Assembly: GCA_964036315.1 (NCBI GenBank)
Contig: OZ038478.1
Span: 148,226,683-148,290,682, forward strand
Direction of reading: 5' to 3'
Length of the DNA stretch: 64,000 nt
From: Acanthosepion esculentum
Lineage: Eukaryota; Mollusca; Cephalopoda; Sepiida; Sepiidae
Shown piece by piece: positions 11,593 through 23,221 of the stretch. The translations under genes and the position numbers were made by a program. The notes beneath the pieces were generated by a model, which ran no database searches, was not told the origin of the DNA, and worked only from the letters and a program-made list of their open reading frames with translations. Positions within the stretch are counted from its first letter, which is position 1. Each line of letters begins with the position of its first letter.

Positions 11593-12030
11593 GATCCCTC
11601 GTATTCGAGGATACCCGTCTACTGGGGCGGTTAGCCAGTTCCTCTTGCAGACGTTAGCTCAGACACATTTGTATTTGCTCAACACCTAAAGAGCTCACCT
11701 TTCATTCATACTGCAACTATATTGAACAGACGTTAGTTAATTTCTGGGAGAGAACTTGTCATCTGGCGTGATCAACAATTTGAATAATGCCAGCACGCTA
11801 AACCCTCGGCTACGATGACTTGTTGCTATCGACGGCCAAAATGAGTTCTGTCTACCCAATTTTAATCACAAGGCTTGGGTCAACTCGTGGTATGGTTTTC
11901 AGGCACTTTACAAAGGCGCCGCGCGCTGGGATGACCCCCATGCAATCCGATAATATCAGGAATCACCTTCCTGATAAATTGATAATGGTCAGATTCGAAT
12001 TCAGAAAAGGTTTTTGAATTTATATTTTTC
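11591..12030. other. GC-richer unassigned block
   Basis: About 440 bp between two simple-sequence tracts are visibly richer in G+C than the surroundings and start TTGATCCCTCGTATTCGAGG, a short palindrome. An open frame covers 11820-12017 on the plus strand, but I recognise no domain. Probably an unidentified repeat fragment. Confidence 0.3.
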
Positions 12031-12173
12031 TTTATTATAATACCATTCCAACATTTCCAATCGTCTGATTAAAATTTATTAGTTTGGCCGTCATAATCAA
12101 ATTCTGTTCATTACTTTTTTCAATTTAATAAAGTAAATAGTGTGTGTATATATATTTATATCAATATTGATAT

Positions 12174-12254
12174 ATGTGTGCGTGTGTGCGTGTGTGTGTG
12201 TATGTCTGTTTGTGTGTGCCTGTGTGTGTCTGTGTGTGTGTGTGCGAGTGTGTG
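12174..12254. repeat. (TG)n-rich microsatellite
   Basis: This is a degenerate TG/TGTC tract of about 80 bp. Confidence 0.95.
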
Positions 12255-12384
12255 CCTTTATATGTATTCGTTCAAACACATGTAGTCAAAGTATCTGAAC
12301 AAGATATTTATCACTTTCATGCCAATACACCCAGTTATAACTCGACAATGCTAGTTCAATCCCCAAACCCTCTGAATTGACCAG

Positions 12385-12610
12385 ATATTTTAGCAGCGGC
12401 GCTGTAAAAGTGAGTTATGGTTGCACTGGTAATTTCAACAACATCCTAAAGAGGCAAAATGCGATGAAATTGAAGGCTGATACACGGGACGCGGCGAAAA
12501 AGACAAGTTTTGTAATTAGAGAAACAAAAGTAGACGCCCTTTGAAAGGGACCTGCTTCACTGAGGGCGTGAGTTGTCAAGCTGAAGTTACAAATGATAGT
12601 AGATATCAAG
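12385..12610 (+). pseudogene. Penelope-like element, pre-GIY-YIG fragment
   Basis: Frames over this stretch give VSYGCTGNFNNILKRQN, matching the (I/V)SYSCxxNxxxIIxxHN segment that precedes the endonuclease of Penelope-like elements. A further frame gives RPLKGTCFTEGVSCQAEVTN, matching the CPLxGxCLTEGVVYQAxVT start of the GIY-YIG domain, with the first Cys changed to Arg. It is therefore the C-terminal part of one PLE lying immediately upstream of the reverse-transcriptase part of another. The order is reversed relative to a single element, so at least two insertions or a tandem copy are involved. Confidence 0.65.
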
Positions 12611-12624
12611 ATCAAGAGATCTCT

Positions 12625-13240
12625 TCACGACTGTCCTGGAGTTTGCTACTGTATATTCTGACTTAACTAAGGAAGAAATGAACATAATTCTTAGTGCAAA
12701 AAAATCTGTACTCATCCATAATGGGGAGCAATGGATTAAAAACTCTAATGACAATTCCGACATCACCATGGGATCTTTAGACTCTGCAGAGTCTTCTGAC
12801 CTTGTCTGTCTCTTTATACTGTACAATTTAACCGCGCATCGTTAATTAGACATTAGGGACATCGGGCTATACAGGGATGACGGGGTCATGTTATTGAGGA
12901 GCTCCACAAATTTTAAAATATATAAAATTAAAAAGATAATATACAGTGAATTCAGAAAATTAAATTTAAAAACTATAGTCAACGCTAAATTAAAAAGAGT
13001 AAACTTCCTCGACGTAACTCTAGACTTAAAGGAACAACATATACCTACCTTACAGGAAACCTAACACTAATCCCTTGTATGTACACCCTAAATCAAACCA
13101 CCCTCCATATATAATTAAGCATATACCCATATCAATAGAGAAAAAAGTCAGCATGAACTCCACTAATAAAGGAATATTCCGACAACACTATAATTTTTAT
13201 AACACAGCCCTAAAAATAGCGGATACAAAAACGCTAACAT
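12625..13240 (+). pseudogene. Penelope-like element reverse transcriptase fragment
   Basis: Translated pieces include LSAKKSVLIHNGEQWIKNS, MGSLDSAESSDLV, then GLYRDDGVMLLRSS (about 12865-12906), NAKLKRVNFLDVTLDL, and after a frameshift YVHPKSNHPPYIIKHIPISI. These are the ordered fingers/palm/thumb motifs of Penelope-like reverse transcriptases, with the catalytic RDD intact. Such enzymes copy element RNA and are related to telomerase. There is a frameshift near 13035 and stops elsewhere, and the N-terminal half is absent. The GIY-YIG domain of the same element follows directly. Confidence 0.85.
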
Positions 13241-13243
13241 AAG

Positions 13244-13779
13244 TTATAGAAACAATATTACATAATAATAAAATCATGGAAAAACACGCATGCCAAAACG
13301 GTATCAATAAAAATCCTAAACTAAAATTAGACAAAAATAATGAAAAATTATATGATTGTAGAAACCCTAAAGACTGCCCGTTGGAAAATAAATGCCTCAC
13401 AAAGTCGGTGGTATACCAATGCACTATATCATCCATTGAGAATCCTAACACTGATAGGATATACATTGGGTCAACGAAGAATGAATTTAAAATTAGATGG
13501 AGATGACACAAAAGCTTCTTCAACAATATTAGAAATAGAAATCAGGCATCCCTATACAAATATTTTTGTCATTTAAAAGAAATGAATAAAACACCAAAAG
13601 TAAAATGGAAAATAATAAATAGAACAAGAACTTGTAAAACCTGGGATGACCCATGCCCTTTATGCCTACATGAAAAACTACACATTATTAAGTTTCTAAC
13701 TAATGAAAAATTATTAAATCATAGACATGAGTTAACGGTATTTTGCCGACATCAGGAAATTTTCGCATTGAATAATTAG
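13244..13779 (+). pseudogene. Penelope-like element GIY-YIG endonuclease domain, nearly intact
   Basis: The frame reads DCRNPKDCPLENKCLTK, then SVVYQCTIS and RIYIGSTKNEFKIRWR, a UGA stop at 13504-13506, and then runs open to 13779. The C-x5-C-x5-C-type knuckle plus VVY...YIG are the two halves of the GIY-YIG signature that cuts target DNA for Penelope-like elements. Past the stop the frame continues through LKEMNKTPKVKWKIINRT and PCPLCLHEK to a natural end. It is the best preserved TE coding stretch in the window, with only one nonsense codon over about 170 residues. About 150-200 bp of linker before 13261 seem to be missing. The tail ends in an (AATA)n run near 13916-13941. Confidence 0.85.
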
Positions 13780-14371
13780 CATAAAAAAATTAAATTCAAA
13801 GTTTAATAAAAGGCTTAACCAAATCAATATATATGAAAAAAAAAACTTTATGAAGTCGACAAAAAAAAAATTGTAGTTCAGTGCGACGCGTTTATATATG
13901 AAACAGCCATTTGGATAATAAATAAATAAATAAATAAATAGATAAAATAAAATAAAACAAAATTCTCTTGACACTTAACGACATACCGTGGTTCCAAAAG
14001 CTATCTTTCACTGTAACTGACCAGACGTTGTGCGTACATGAATGTCATCATCCGCTTTGAAATAGATACCCCACCCTATCTCGGCTTGACCTTTTCGAAG
14101 GTGACTGATATGTGGATAAAAATAAACTGTTAGACCACCTAACCAAAATGGCGGCCCCAGCCGTTTCCATAGAAATTAATTTTGCGAACGAACATGCTTC
14201 TAAAGATGCGTAAATTTCAAGATTGGTTATTCCTAAATTTTTGATTGAGGATGAAACAGGGCTTGATACCTTAATTCAATTTAATTTTAATAATTATATT
14301 GGGGGTTTCGGCTCTCGCTTTTGAAACACGAGAACTCTTATGAAGCGAAGGAATCATATTTTTAAAAAATA

Positions 14372-14375
<4 letters not shown>

Positions 14376-14422
<47 letters not shown>
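14376..14422. repeat. (TA)n microsatellite
   Basis: This is a pure TA tract of about 46 bp. Confidence 0.97.
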
Positions 14423-14423
<1 letters not shown>

Positions 14424-14515
14424 GATGTGATGAGAAGGAAAGTAATATATAAATTCTAACGTGCACAGTATTAATCCAAAAGAGGACTCGATACCGATAG
14501 TATGTTTGGTTCTCA

Positions 14516-14547
14516 CCCGTCGAAGTGCAGTTGAAATGCACTGAAAC
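14516..14547 (+). ncRNA. Hammerhead-like motif, degenerate
   Basis: CCGTCGA occupies the place of CUGANGA. A perfect 6-bp stem AGTGCA/TGCACT with a 7-base loop follows, then GAAAC. Two core bases differ from the hammerhead consensus, so it should be inactive. As at 7.4 kb it precedes a (TA)n tract by less than 100 bp. Confidence 0.25.
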
Positions 14548-14621
14548 GAAGTTGCATCTTTGTAGTGAGTAAAATGGTTTTGTCTGTATGATAAAATTAT
14601 AATAAATATGTATGTATGTGT

Positions 14622-14627
<6 letters not shown>

Positions 14628-14679
<52 letters not shown>

Positions 14680-14721
14680 GGAGAGCTATAATTCTGGGTA
14701 AATAATTATCATAAACCCTCT

Positions 14722-14785
<64 letters not shown>
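14628..14785. repeat. Two (TA)n microsatellites
   Basis: TA tracts at about 14628-14676 and 14721-14785 are separated by 45 bp of unique sequence. Confidence 0.97.
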
Positions 14786-14787
<2 letters not shown>

Positions 14788-15287
14788 AAAAGGACTTGTA
14801 GTAAAATAAGAAAAAAGAAAACGTGGAAACAACAAAACAAGTGATATTTATTATCTTGTTGAGTTTTTTATGGGTTATTAATGGCTCGAGAAACAGTAAT
14901 ACTGAATAAATTGTGATTGTCATCAAATATGGCTCGGAATCCGACAGAATAAAGAATGAGTAAATGGTATACCTCTTTTTTGTATGTACCTTTTATATAG
15001 TGTGTGTAATGTGTGTCCAGATAATTTAGTTGGAGGAAAGAAAAGAAGTCTGGTGTTTTCTTACCTTGAATTTTAGTAATAAGTCTTAAGGGACAATTAT
15101 TCTCATTGTCGCCTCAAAGGTAATGGAACTAAAACAATTTCACCCATCATCTTGTTAAGTGCAGAGGAGAAAAGTGGGGTTGATACTCATTTGTTTAGAA
15201 AGGAGAATTTTTATTAATAATAAATGTAATTATTTTATAATTATTTCTCTCAGTATAGTTTGTATTTATATTTTATGGGACACGACA

Positions 15288-15337
<50 letters not shown>

Positions 15338-15348
15338 GTGTGTGTGTT
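15288..15348. repeat. (TA)n(TG)n microsatellite
   Basis: TA gives way to TG over about 60 bp. Confidence 0.97.
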
Positions 15349-16439
15349 ATCTATGGTAAACTGAAAATATTTTATATAAAAATCGACATATTCTTGAGTT
15401 ATATATATTACTGCTGAAGTGTTCAGTTGTCGCCGAACCTTCCTGGTGAAACTGTCGCTATTTGTAAATACGCATTTGTAAAATTATTTCGCCACCACGC
15501 CTAAAAATCATGCACAATTTTTTACCTAAAAACAATCTGTTACCTGTTCCGTTAATTTCTGTATTGACGACAGTTCCATTTCTATTCAGGCAGATATTTA
15601 TTTTCTATTAAAAAGTTGGGGGTAGGGGTGGAAAGCAAATAGAATGCGGAAAATATATTAAAGTCCGAGGTTAGCAGGTAAAAACTTTCATTTTTGAAAA
15701 TTGAATATATTTTCTGCGATTTTATTCCAACAGAAGCTGCTACCTCATCAAAGCGCGAGATTAACTGAACTGAAATTTACGTTTTAATGTTATTTACCGG
15801 TATTTTTTCTAAAATTAATTTTAATAATGTCCCTGTATGTTGCATCGTCAATTTTCTTCAATGTGTATACATCAATTTTTTCGTTATCGCATGAAAACAA
15901 TTCGGCATGTCAGAAAAAGATTGGCAACGCAGAAAAAAATTGCAGATGATATTTGGTGTTAAAAAAATTACGAAATATAAAATATTTTAATCTACATATA
16001 TTACCTAAATATATTTAACTATAATCAGTGTAAATTAATTTCCATCGCTTAAAACTACAACGTTTGCGTTAAACTCAAAAAGATTTCATTTACTTGTCAT
16101 GGAATGTAATGTTACTTTTCCTTATAAAAATAAACACTATCAAATTGTCGGTCATGAAAACGTATCCCCTGCACCAATTCAGCTGTTTTGTGAATGTTGG
16201 TCATGAAAACATTCAGATGAATATACTATCTATCAAAAGGCGGAAGAACTCTTGATATAATATCTAGCTTACTAGAAACACCGTGGATAAAGCTACGGGA
16301 AACTACCCCAGAAAACTCCGAAGAATATGGCCCGGTATGTATAGACATGTTGGGTAGGTATGGCAGGACAGATATCCAATAACTGTTAACAATACTACTA
16401 CTAATAATAATAAACAGCGATCTCGAACGTAAGGACATT

Positions 16440-18130
16440 GTAACAATGTGGTCAGATTGAAAATATCAAGCAAGAAATGAATATATTAAATGTCATTATG
16501 TCAGGCTTATGCGAAACTCTGTGGGCAAAGGACGTGGATTTAGTCAGTGACACATACATGCAAAGAGTAAAATGAAATACAGTTACGGCTAATAATCGAT
16601 AATGACAAAATGCATTCTGGGATACGGCCTACTTTCAGACAGAATCCTTTTAGTTAAACTGAAATGGGCGTATTTAACATAAAAATTGTTCTTGGACAAG
16701 CACCGACGAGAACTCAGAGTACTGAGAGTAATATTGATAAATTCTACAACTCAGTGGACAATGTTCAATCTAATTCCAGAAAAAATCACTCATTGTCATT
16801 GTAGATCTGAATATAAAGGTCGGAAAAAGTAGAAAATAAACAGCATACAATCAAATAATTACCAACATCTGGCTTCTGGAGAATCCAAGACGCCTATGGA
16901 CATGTATAAGCCCGGGAGGTCTGATTACCTAACTATCAACACAAGGTTCAGAAACGCAGTATACACTGCAAAACATACGCAAGTAAGTCCTGTTGGAGTG
17001 AGCGTATTCTATTCAGAGTAAATGTACGGATCTTCAAGAAAAAAGAAAAAAAAATGAAAAAATGGCAGACTCCTGATGAACATGAGTTGCAAAAAGAAAA
17101 TTATGAAGAAATGTAAACTAAAAAAAACTACAAATCCAAAGTGGAGAATGCTGAGAGAAACACATGAGTCGTCTGGGAATGAGATCTTATCAAGGAAAAA
17201 TAGTCAGGAAAGGAACGAGTGGGTGACAGCGGAAATTCTAGGGGTGATGAAAAAGCGACAATAACGAATGTCAAGGGTAGGACAATAGTACTAAACAGTA
17301 AACTCTGAAATGCGAAACAAATGTCGGCAGGCTAGAAGTGGAATGACTCAAAGAAAATGCGCAACAATGTAAAGTATGAGAAACTAAAATAAAGCTAGTA
17401 TGCAGAATAGAATAGAATAATTAGGGAGACGAAAAGTGAGTCAATCAACATGCTCTATCAATTCAAAAGGATGAACCACTGACAATAGAAAATAAAACAG
17501 CTTATACGTCAGTGAAATTTTTGAGAATGAGCTAGTCAGTGGGAGAGAGAAAGGAAGCAGAGGGAGGAAGACAGAGAGAGAGAGAGAGAGAGATGCGGGG
17601 ATATATCCACAACACGTACAAATATGGAATGACTGGAAATATTAAAGTTTAAAGAAACATTAACACTGGACATGATGAACAACAACAAAAGCAGCAAAGC
17701 CAGAAGCGATCGTAATAGAAATGCTCTTCGCCTCAGAAGATTTTGGCACCGACAAGATCACAAGTAATAAACGAAATATTCGACTGTGGCGACACACCGC
17801 AGAACCTCAATACATGTATATTCGCACCCTCACTTGAGAACGCATTTCCAAACTATTGCAAGCTCCATCGTGTAATCATTTTAGCTTAATGATATCTTGA
17901 GACCATGTTTATATCTCAGCTTCAACTACTATTACATATATAGAATTATAGACAAAATATTTCTCAGAGAGTCACTGAAGCGTGTTGCAAATCTAATATT
18001 AAATTAATAATAGAAATATCGCCCGAAATCCAGGGTAATATTTCGCTCAAATTAGAATATTATTACATTAAATGATACGCATGAGCCCGAAAAAAGATAT
18101 ATTCAGAAGAGAAATGTTAGTAAATATTTT
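16440..18130 (+). pseudogene. RTE-type LINE, heavily decayed endonuclease and RT
   Basis: Scattered frames follow the order of an RTE-clade ORF. IKQEMNILNVIMSGLCETLW near 16470 matches the first APE endonuclease motif. NIDKFYNSVDNVQSN near 16735, IVIVDLNIKVGKSRK near 16797 (the GDxNAKVG motif) and INTRFRNAVYTAKHTQ near 16935 follow. NEWVTAEILGVMKKRQ near 17215 is the EN-RT linker. NEIFDCGDTPQNLNTCIF and CKLHRVIILA near 17775-17885 mark the start of the RT. Stops and frameshifts occur every few dozen codons, so this is an old copy. RTE LINEs supply the machinery used by many SINEs. No catalytic YADD could be read with confidence past 18000. Confidence 0.75.
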
Positions 18131-19640
18131 CGTATATCATAATCTACTGAAAACAAAGATCAATTATGAGTTGAATCTCGAGAGTTATAGCTTGAAAATG
18201 ATTCAGAAATCGTTTATGTGATTTGTAGGAATGCAGAAGATAATAATGTACACGATTCAGTCATTTATTCAAATGGAAGTATTTTTTCAAAATATTATCT
18301 ACAAAATCATCGTAATTTTCACAATGATAGCATAATTTATTATATATCATTCTATTTCCAGCCTATTCACATGATTCTAGAAAAGGTGTAACTCTAAATT
18401 TGACAAGTTCGCTTCTTTTTCTTTACGATAACTGTCTTGGTCTTCTGTCCTTGAACGTATACGTCCTTTGAACGCAGAAGTTCTAGTGACTACAAGTCTA
18501 AACAACCATGCATATAACGTGGTTACAAGAGTATAATTTATTCATCTTCTTCCTGGCCCGAATTTTCATTTTCCAAATCAGCAGAGGTCGTTCTATTCTC
18601 CGTCATTAGCATCAACTATACTTGCTGGCCTCTATAGTACTTACGTTCACATTTACTACGAAAAAACCGTTGAATCATTATTTCTTAAGCATTTCTTAAA
18701 AGTGTTTTGTTGTTAGTCAATGCTGACACGTTTTTGCACATGCAGTAACCTTGACGTTTAAATTAAAAAGAAATAAACATTTAAGTTCTCAAATATGGAA
18801 ATGCATTAACAATAAGAAAACTAATTTTTGATTATGTTTTAAATTTTTAAAAAATTAATTTTCTTTAACACTAAAAATAAGAGAACTAAAATCTTCGTAC
18901 ACATTAACATAACTTCCGAGTGTGCGTATATTTTATTTGAAATTCAATACAGAATGCGGATTACACGGGAAAACTCTAGACAAAAGTAAAGAAAATATTG
19001 AAAAAAGATGATTCGTAAATACCATGAATTATTGAACACGGATGATAAAAAATATAGAGGCAAATATCAGTACAAAATAAAAATTAAATCAACGTGAATT
19101 GAAAACAGAAACCTGAAAAGTATTTATCCGCTTCTGTTTCCATTCCAGGTGTCTTGATAAGATGACACAGTCATGCATTAATTATGAACTCACACCAAAA
19201 CGTAATTTAAACAGAGACGTGATGTAAGTTGGACGTGCCAAAAAAAAAACCTGCAATGTTCGATGATCTAACCTACAGAATCAAATTTGAAATAATTTCT
19301 TCATATACAGCCTGGGATATAAGGACACTACCCGGAAGAACTTAGCCAAATTCCAAGACAAACAGGCCCGCCCATTGCTGCCAACTATAATATTCAGACA
19401 AGGATTCCTGGCAGAGTTCTTGAAGCACCATCTTTTCATTCTTATATAAAAAATCAAATAGTTTGCAGCTAAGCCACGTGCACATCTAAATCGATACTAC
19501 TTTCTCGTGCTACAAACACCCCCCCATGCACATATAAGCAGATTTTGTCAAAGACAGCCATTTTTAAGCACACATAATTGTAAAATTATTGATAAAATCT
19601 AATGATATGGGGATATTCTGTTGTTAATACACGCAAGATA
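18130..19640. other. AT-rich stretch without recognised gene
   Basis: No motif-bearing frame or obvious repeat was recognised on either strand. Confidence 0.5.
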
Positions 19641-19650
19641 ATGTGCATCT

Positions 19651-19846
<196 letters not shown>

Positions 19847-20224
19847 TTCTAACTTCCCCATTTTAATGATTTTTCTGTTCACACAATGACTCTTAGGTGA
19901 TTTAAAAATCACAGATAAGAACGCCGCTAAATGCGACGGTATGTGTGTATCAGATGCTACTATTGAACGTCTGTGAGTTGAATTAGTTTAAAATCATTGG
20001 AAAATAGATACATTTTCCATGTAGATGCGATTGACAGTTTTGTAAGGACTGATGGGCATTCCAGTTCAATTTTTCACCTGAGTTTTGGCTCATAATTCTG
20101 TTAGTTATGGGTGAATATGCAGCAAGAGAAGTCTGGCATTTGTGATCTCAAACGACCTTCAATGATGTAAAATATAATTGAGACAACGAACAGAAAATAA
20201 TAAATCTTTTGCATTCTACCTTGT

Positions 20225-20645
20225 CCAAATATCTCTTAGTGCTCATTCGTACATTTTTTGTTTTCGTTGAATAATTTTATAGTGATAAAATTTGATGATA
20301 TACTTTTGTTTACAGATATTGGTGTATGTTTGAATACGTTTATGTATGTGGGGTTGTTTGCTTTTTGGTAAGGTTTGTATATGCTGTTGTTTATTTTGAA
20401 TACTATATCTAGGAAGTTTACTATTTTTAGGTTAGATTTAGTGTGTCTTGTTAATCTGAGTATTTTGAAGAATATTTTTCTCATTTTTCTTTGGTTCTGC
20501 AGTTAACGTTTCTTCCGACTATTAGACAGCCCTCCCTGTATAAACCTATGTCTTATTTGTTACAGATTATTGACAGTTTGTTGATGACTTATATTCCTTT
20601 AAATTCTCATATAACTGCGCCATCGTAACTGGGCATTATTACTTC
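20225..20645 (-). pseudogene. Penelope-like element reverse transcriptase fragment
   Basis: On the minus strand, DIGLYREGCLIVGRNVN near 20555-20505 is followed by RKIFFKILRL and then NLKIVNFLDIVFKINNSIY and KPYQKANNPTYINVF. The last two match the VNFLDVTxxLxxxxYxPYxKPNxxxxYIN stretch of Penelope-like reverse transcriptases. The catalytic RDDG has become REGC, so both metal-binding aspartates are lost here. About 110 residues of the palm and thumb remain. It belongs to a PLE lineage different from the one at 12.6 kb, judging by sequence. Confidence 0.8.
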
Positions 20646-20735
20646 AAAGAAGTGAATGTCATTGTTCGTTGTATATACACGCACTTACGGAGCAATAGTA
20701 GCCTTTCTCTCCATCTTTGACTCTGTCTCTCTTTG

Positions 20736-20803
<68 letters not shown>

Positions 20804-20812
20804 AAGCAATAG

Positions 20813-20867
<55 letters not shown>
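20736..20867. repeat. Two (TA)n tracts
   Basis: TA runs at about 20736-20801 and 20816-20867 are separated by a CAAAGCAATAGTCA spacer. Confidence 0.97.
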
Positions 20868-20870
<3 letters not shown>

Positions 20871-21479
20871 CTGGTGTCATATGTTATTTAATTGGAGTCA
20901 TAACAAGTTTTGGTTCTTTCAACAATGTACTTGTTCACCCAACCAAGCGACACTACTGGAACAATATCTATTCCGGTAGGCGATCCTGAATAATGTCTCT
21001 ATCAAGCAAATTCTAACGAACAACTCATACCAACATCTGTAGATTTTGAAATAGAAAATGACCAAAGAGAAACAACATACGTCACTTCTCTCTCACCTAC
21101 GACGAGACGAAAGGAGCACAGCAGAATTTTCGTTTTCTTTTCCATCTTAGGTCTGACATGTGGAAGGAAAGACACTCGCAACGAATACCGCTGGAGTTTA
21201 CATGTAATAAATTATTGCGTATCGTATTGAAAGTTTGTATAACCAATGAAAGTCAATATTTCACTTAGAAAATCTAACAAAATATAGCAATCGTACTCAT
21301 TCGCTGATTTATCTTTCGGGGAAACTAAAAATCCATACATTCAATGAGAAATCCAAAACGTCGTAAACGAAGAAATTAAACAAAAATTGAAAAAGAAATT
21401 TAGCCGCCCCCTCAAACAGTGACCTGACTCATTTCTTTATATTTCTGTCTTACTTTTTCTTTCTTTTTTTCAAACACAA

Positions 21480-21965
21480 ACACAACGTAACGCCCTACGA
21501 TCTCCACCGTAGACCACCATGGATCTGATCATTTAATCCCTAACAATTTTGATGCTTTTTGCTGATACTGATTTGCTCTGATGGCCTTTCTCTTTTTCAT
21601 TATCCACAATCGACTTATGGTTCTGCACAAAAATCTTCTTGCAGAACCACGACATCTGACTTCAGTCGGAAGACATGGAGTTCGCCATTGGTTGGACATG
21701 CATTTCTCTACCAGCTCCTGGTATTTTTGGGCTTTCTTTCAAAGGCCTCTTCTATATTCTCTTCTCAAGGTACCTTAAGTTCTAGCTTTACAATTTGCCT
21801 GGAGACAATTGACTAGATTATTAAATCCGGGCATAGGGAAGATATTGCAATCTGCTCTAGGAATTTCAACTGACTCCTGAAGACTACTTTCGGCTGTCTG
21901 CTTCGGGCGAAAGAGAGCATGCTACTTAACGTTTTACTCGCTGAGAAGGCCCCTCGCCGGCTTTG
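21480..21965 (-). pseudogene. LINE-linked nuclease-like domain, second copy
   Basis: On the minus strand FVKAGEGPSQR opens the region (21965 downward). PRADCNIS-type remnants and a decayed CPDLII segment follow, then YLEKRI-EEAFERK in shifted frames, QELV-EKCMSNQWRTP and VRCRGFCKKIFVQN. The order parallels the fragment at 5.0 kb: RPD, ELTVPWEE-like block, ERKxxKYxEL, EVGCRGF. It is split by several frameshifts. Such domains lie at the C-terminus of some invertebrate non-LTR retrotransposons. The nuclease interpretation is by analogy only. Confidence 0.5.
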
Positions 21966-22019
21966 ACGAAATTAATTGCCTTCGTTTAAGGCTTGAAACT
22001 GTTAACATAATATGCACAT

Positions 22020-22622
22020 GTAGTGAGAGAGAGAGAGAGAAAGAGAGAGCAATAGGCACATATCTATCTATACATATATATATATATAGAGAGAGAGAGA
22101 CAAATTGACTCAATAGCATACGTAAAGAGTGAGTGAGAGAGAGAGGAGAATACACAATATGTATATGCAAATAGAGAACAATAGTCACAAGATGTATATG
22201 TAGAGAGAAAGTAATAGTCACAATATGTATGTATGTATGTACGTATATATATAGAGAGAGAGAGAGAGAAAGAGAGATAAAGAGAGAGAGGTAATATGCA
22301 TGATACGTATATTTAGAGAGAGAGAAAGCAATAGGCACGATAAAAATATGTAGGGAGAGAGAGCGTAATTGGCAAAATATGTATACGTAGAGCGAGAGAG
22401 AGAGAAAGAGCAATGGGCATGATATGTATATATATATATAGAGAGAGAGAATGCGAGATAGAGAGGGCAGTGGAAACGTACTATATTCAGAGGGAGAGAG
22501 AGACCAGTTGTCTCGAATGTGTAGAGAGTTAGAACAATGGGCGCACACTATATTCAGAGAGAGAGAAAGAGAGAGAGAGAGCAATGGCTCTCACTATGTA
22601 AAGAGAAAGAGCAATGAGCACT

Positions 22623-22709
<87 letters not shown>

Positions 22710-22710
22710 T
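22020..22710. repeat. GA-rich degenerate minisatellite
   Basis: Irregular units of roughly 50-60 bp alternate (GA)n with CAATRGGCACGATATGTATA-like segments. The long minus-strand open frame of 216 codons here is a by-product of the CT content. The part from 22285 on is the outer segment of the inverted duplication matched at 32.4-32.8 kb. Confidence 0.85.
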
Positions 22711-23047
22711 CATTAGGGATTCACTCAAAAGTGTAATGGACACGCAATCAACATACTCATGAATGGACAACCATTATATATAGTGATGCGCACACGATAT
22801 TTAAAAATTGATTAATTTTATTAAGTTTAAAAAGCTGTTAAAAATCAAAACAACACACACATATATATATATATATATACATTGTTGAATTGGACATAGT
22901 CCGACAATTTATTAAAGACATTTTTGATATGTTTAACGTTCTTTTTATAGATACAAGTATTTAAGCAAATGCTCTGTTTTATAATAAACAGTATTAAATA
23001 ACATTAACCGGCCTGAATGTCCGAGAAATTTTTATAGAAAATTTTCA

Positions 23048-23128
23048 TTCTCCGACAGGAATCGAACCTGTATCCTATACGCAACCGTTACTTCGCGTGC
23101 CGTGCCTTAAACTTTCGGCCACAGAGAA
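23048..23128 (-). tRNA. tRNA-Ser-like sequence (SINE head, probably not functional)
   Basis: On the minus strand the 7-bp acceptor TTCTCTG/CGGAGAA pairs (one T-G). A D-arm TGGCCGAAAGTTTAAGGC (A box) and T-arm CAGGTTCGATTCCTG (B box) are present. The long variable region and the TGGCCGA start recall tRNA-Ser. The anticodon arm does not fold convincingly, so no anticodon is assigned. Confidence 0.5.
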
Positions 23129-23157
23129 GCGTCTGGTTAGCAAGGTCGATTTTACGC

Positions 23158-23221
23158 TTCTCTGTGGCCGGAAGGCTAAGGCACGTCACGCGAGGATACA
23201 GGTTCGATTCCTGTCGGAGAA
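23158..23221 (+). tRNA. tRNA-Ser-like sequence, shortened mirror copy
   Basis: This has the same acceptor, TGGCCGGAAGGCTAAGGC and CAGGTTCGATTCCTG as its minus-strand partner. About 17 bp of the anticodon region are missing, so it cannot be a working tRNA. Confidence 0.5.

Noticed and set aside
21934..22584. 216-codon minus-strand frame rich in Ser and Leu
   Set aside because: It arises from the GA-rich minisatellite read as CT; the homologous right arm does not preserve it.
23048..23221. Genuine tRNA-Ser genes
   Set aside because: The anticodon arm does not fold, one copy lacks 17 bp, and both are arms of a repeat that recurs at 46 kb.
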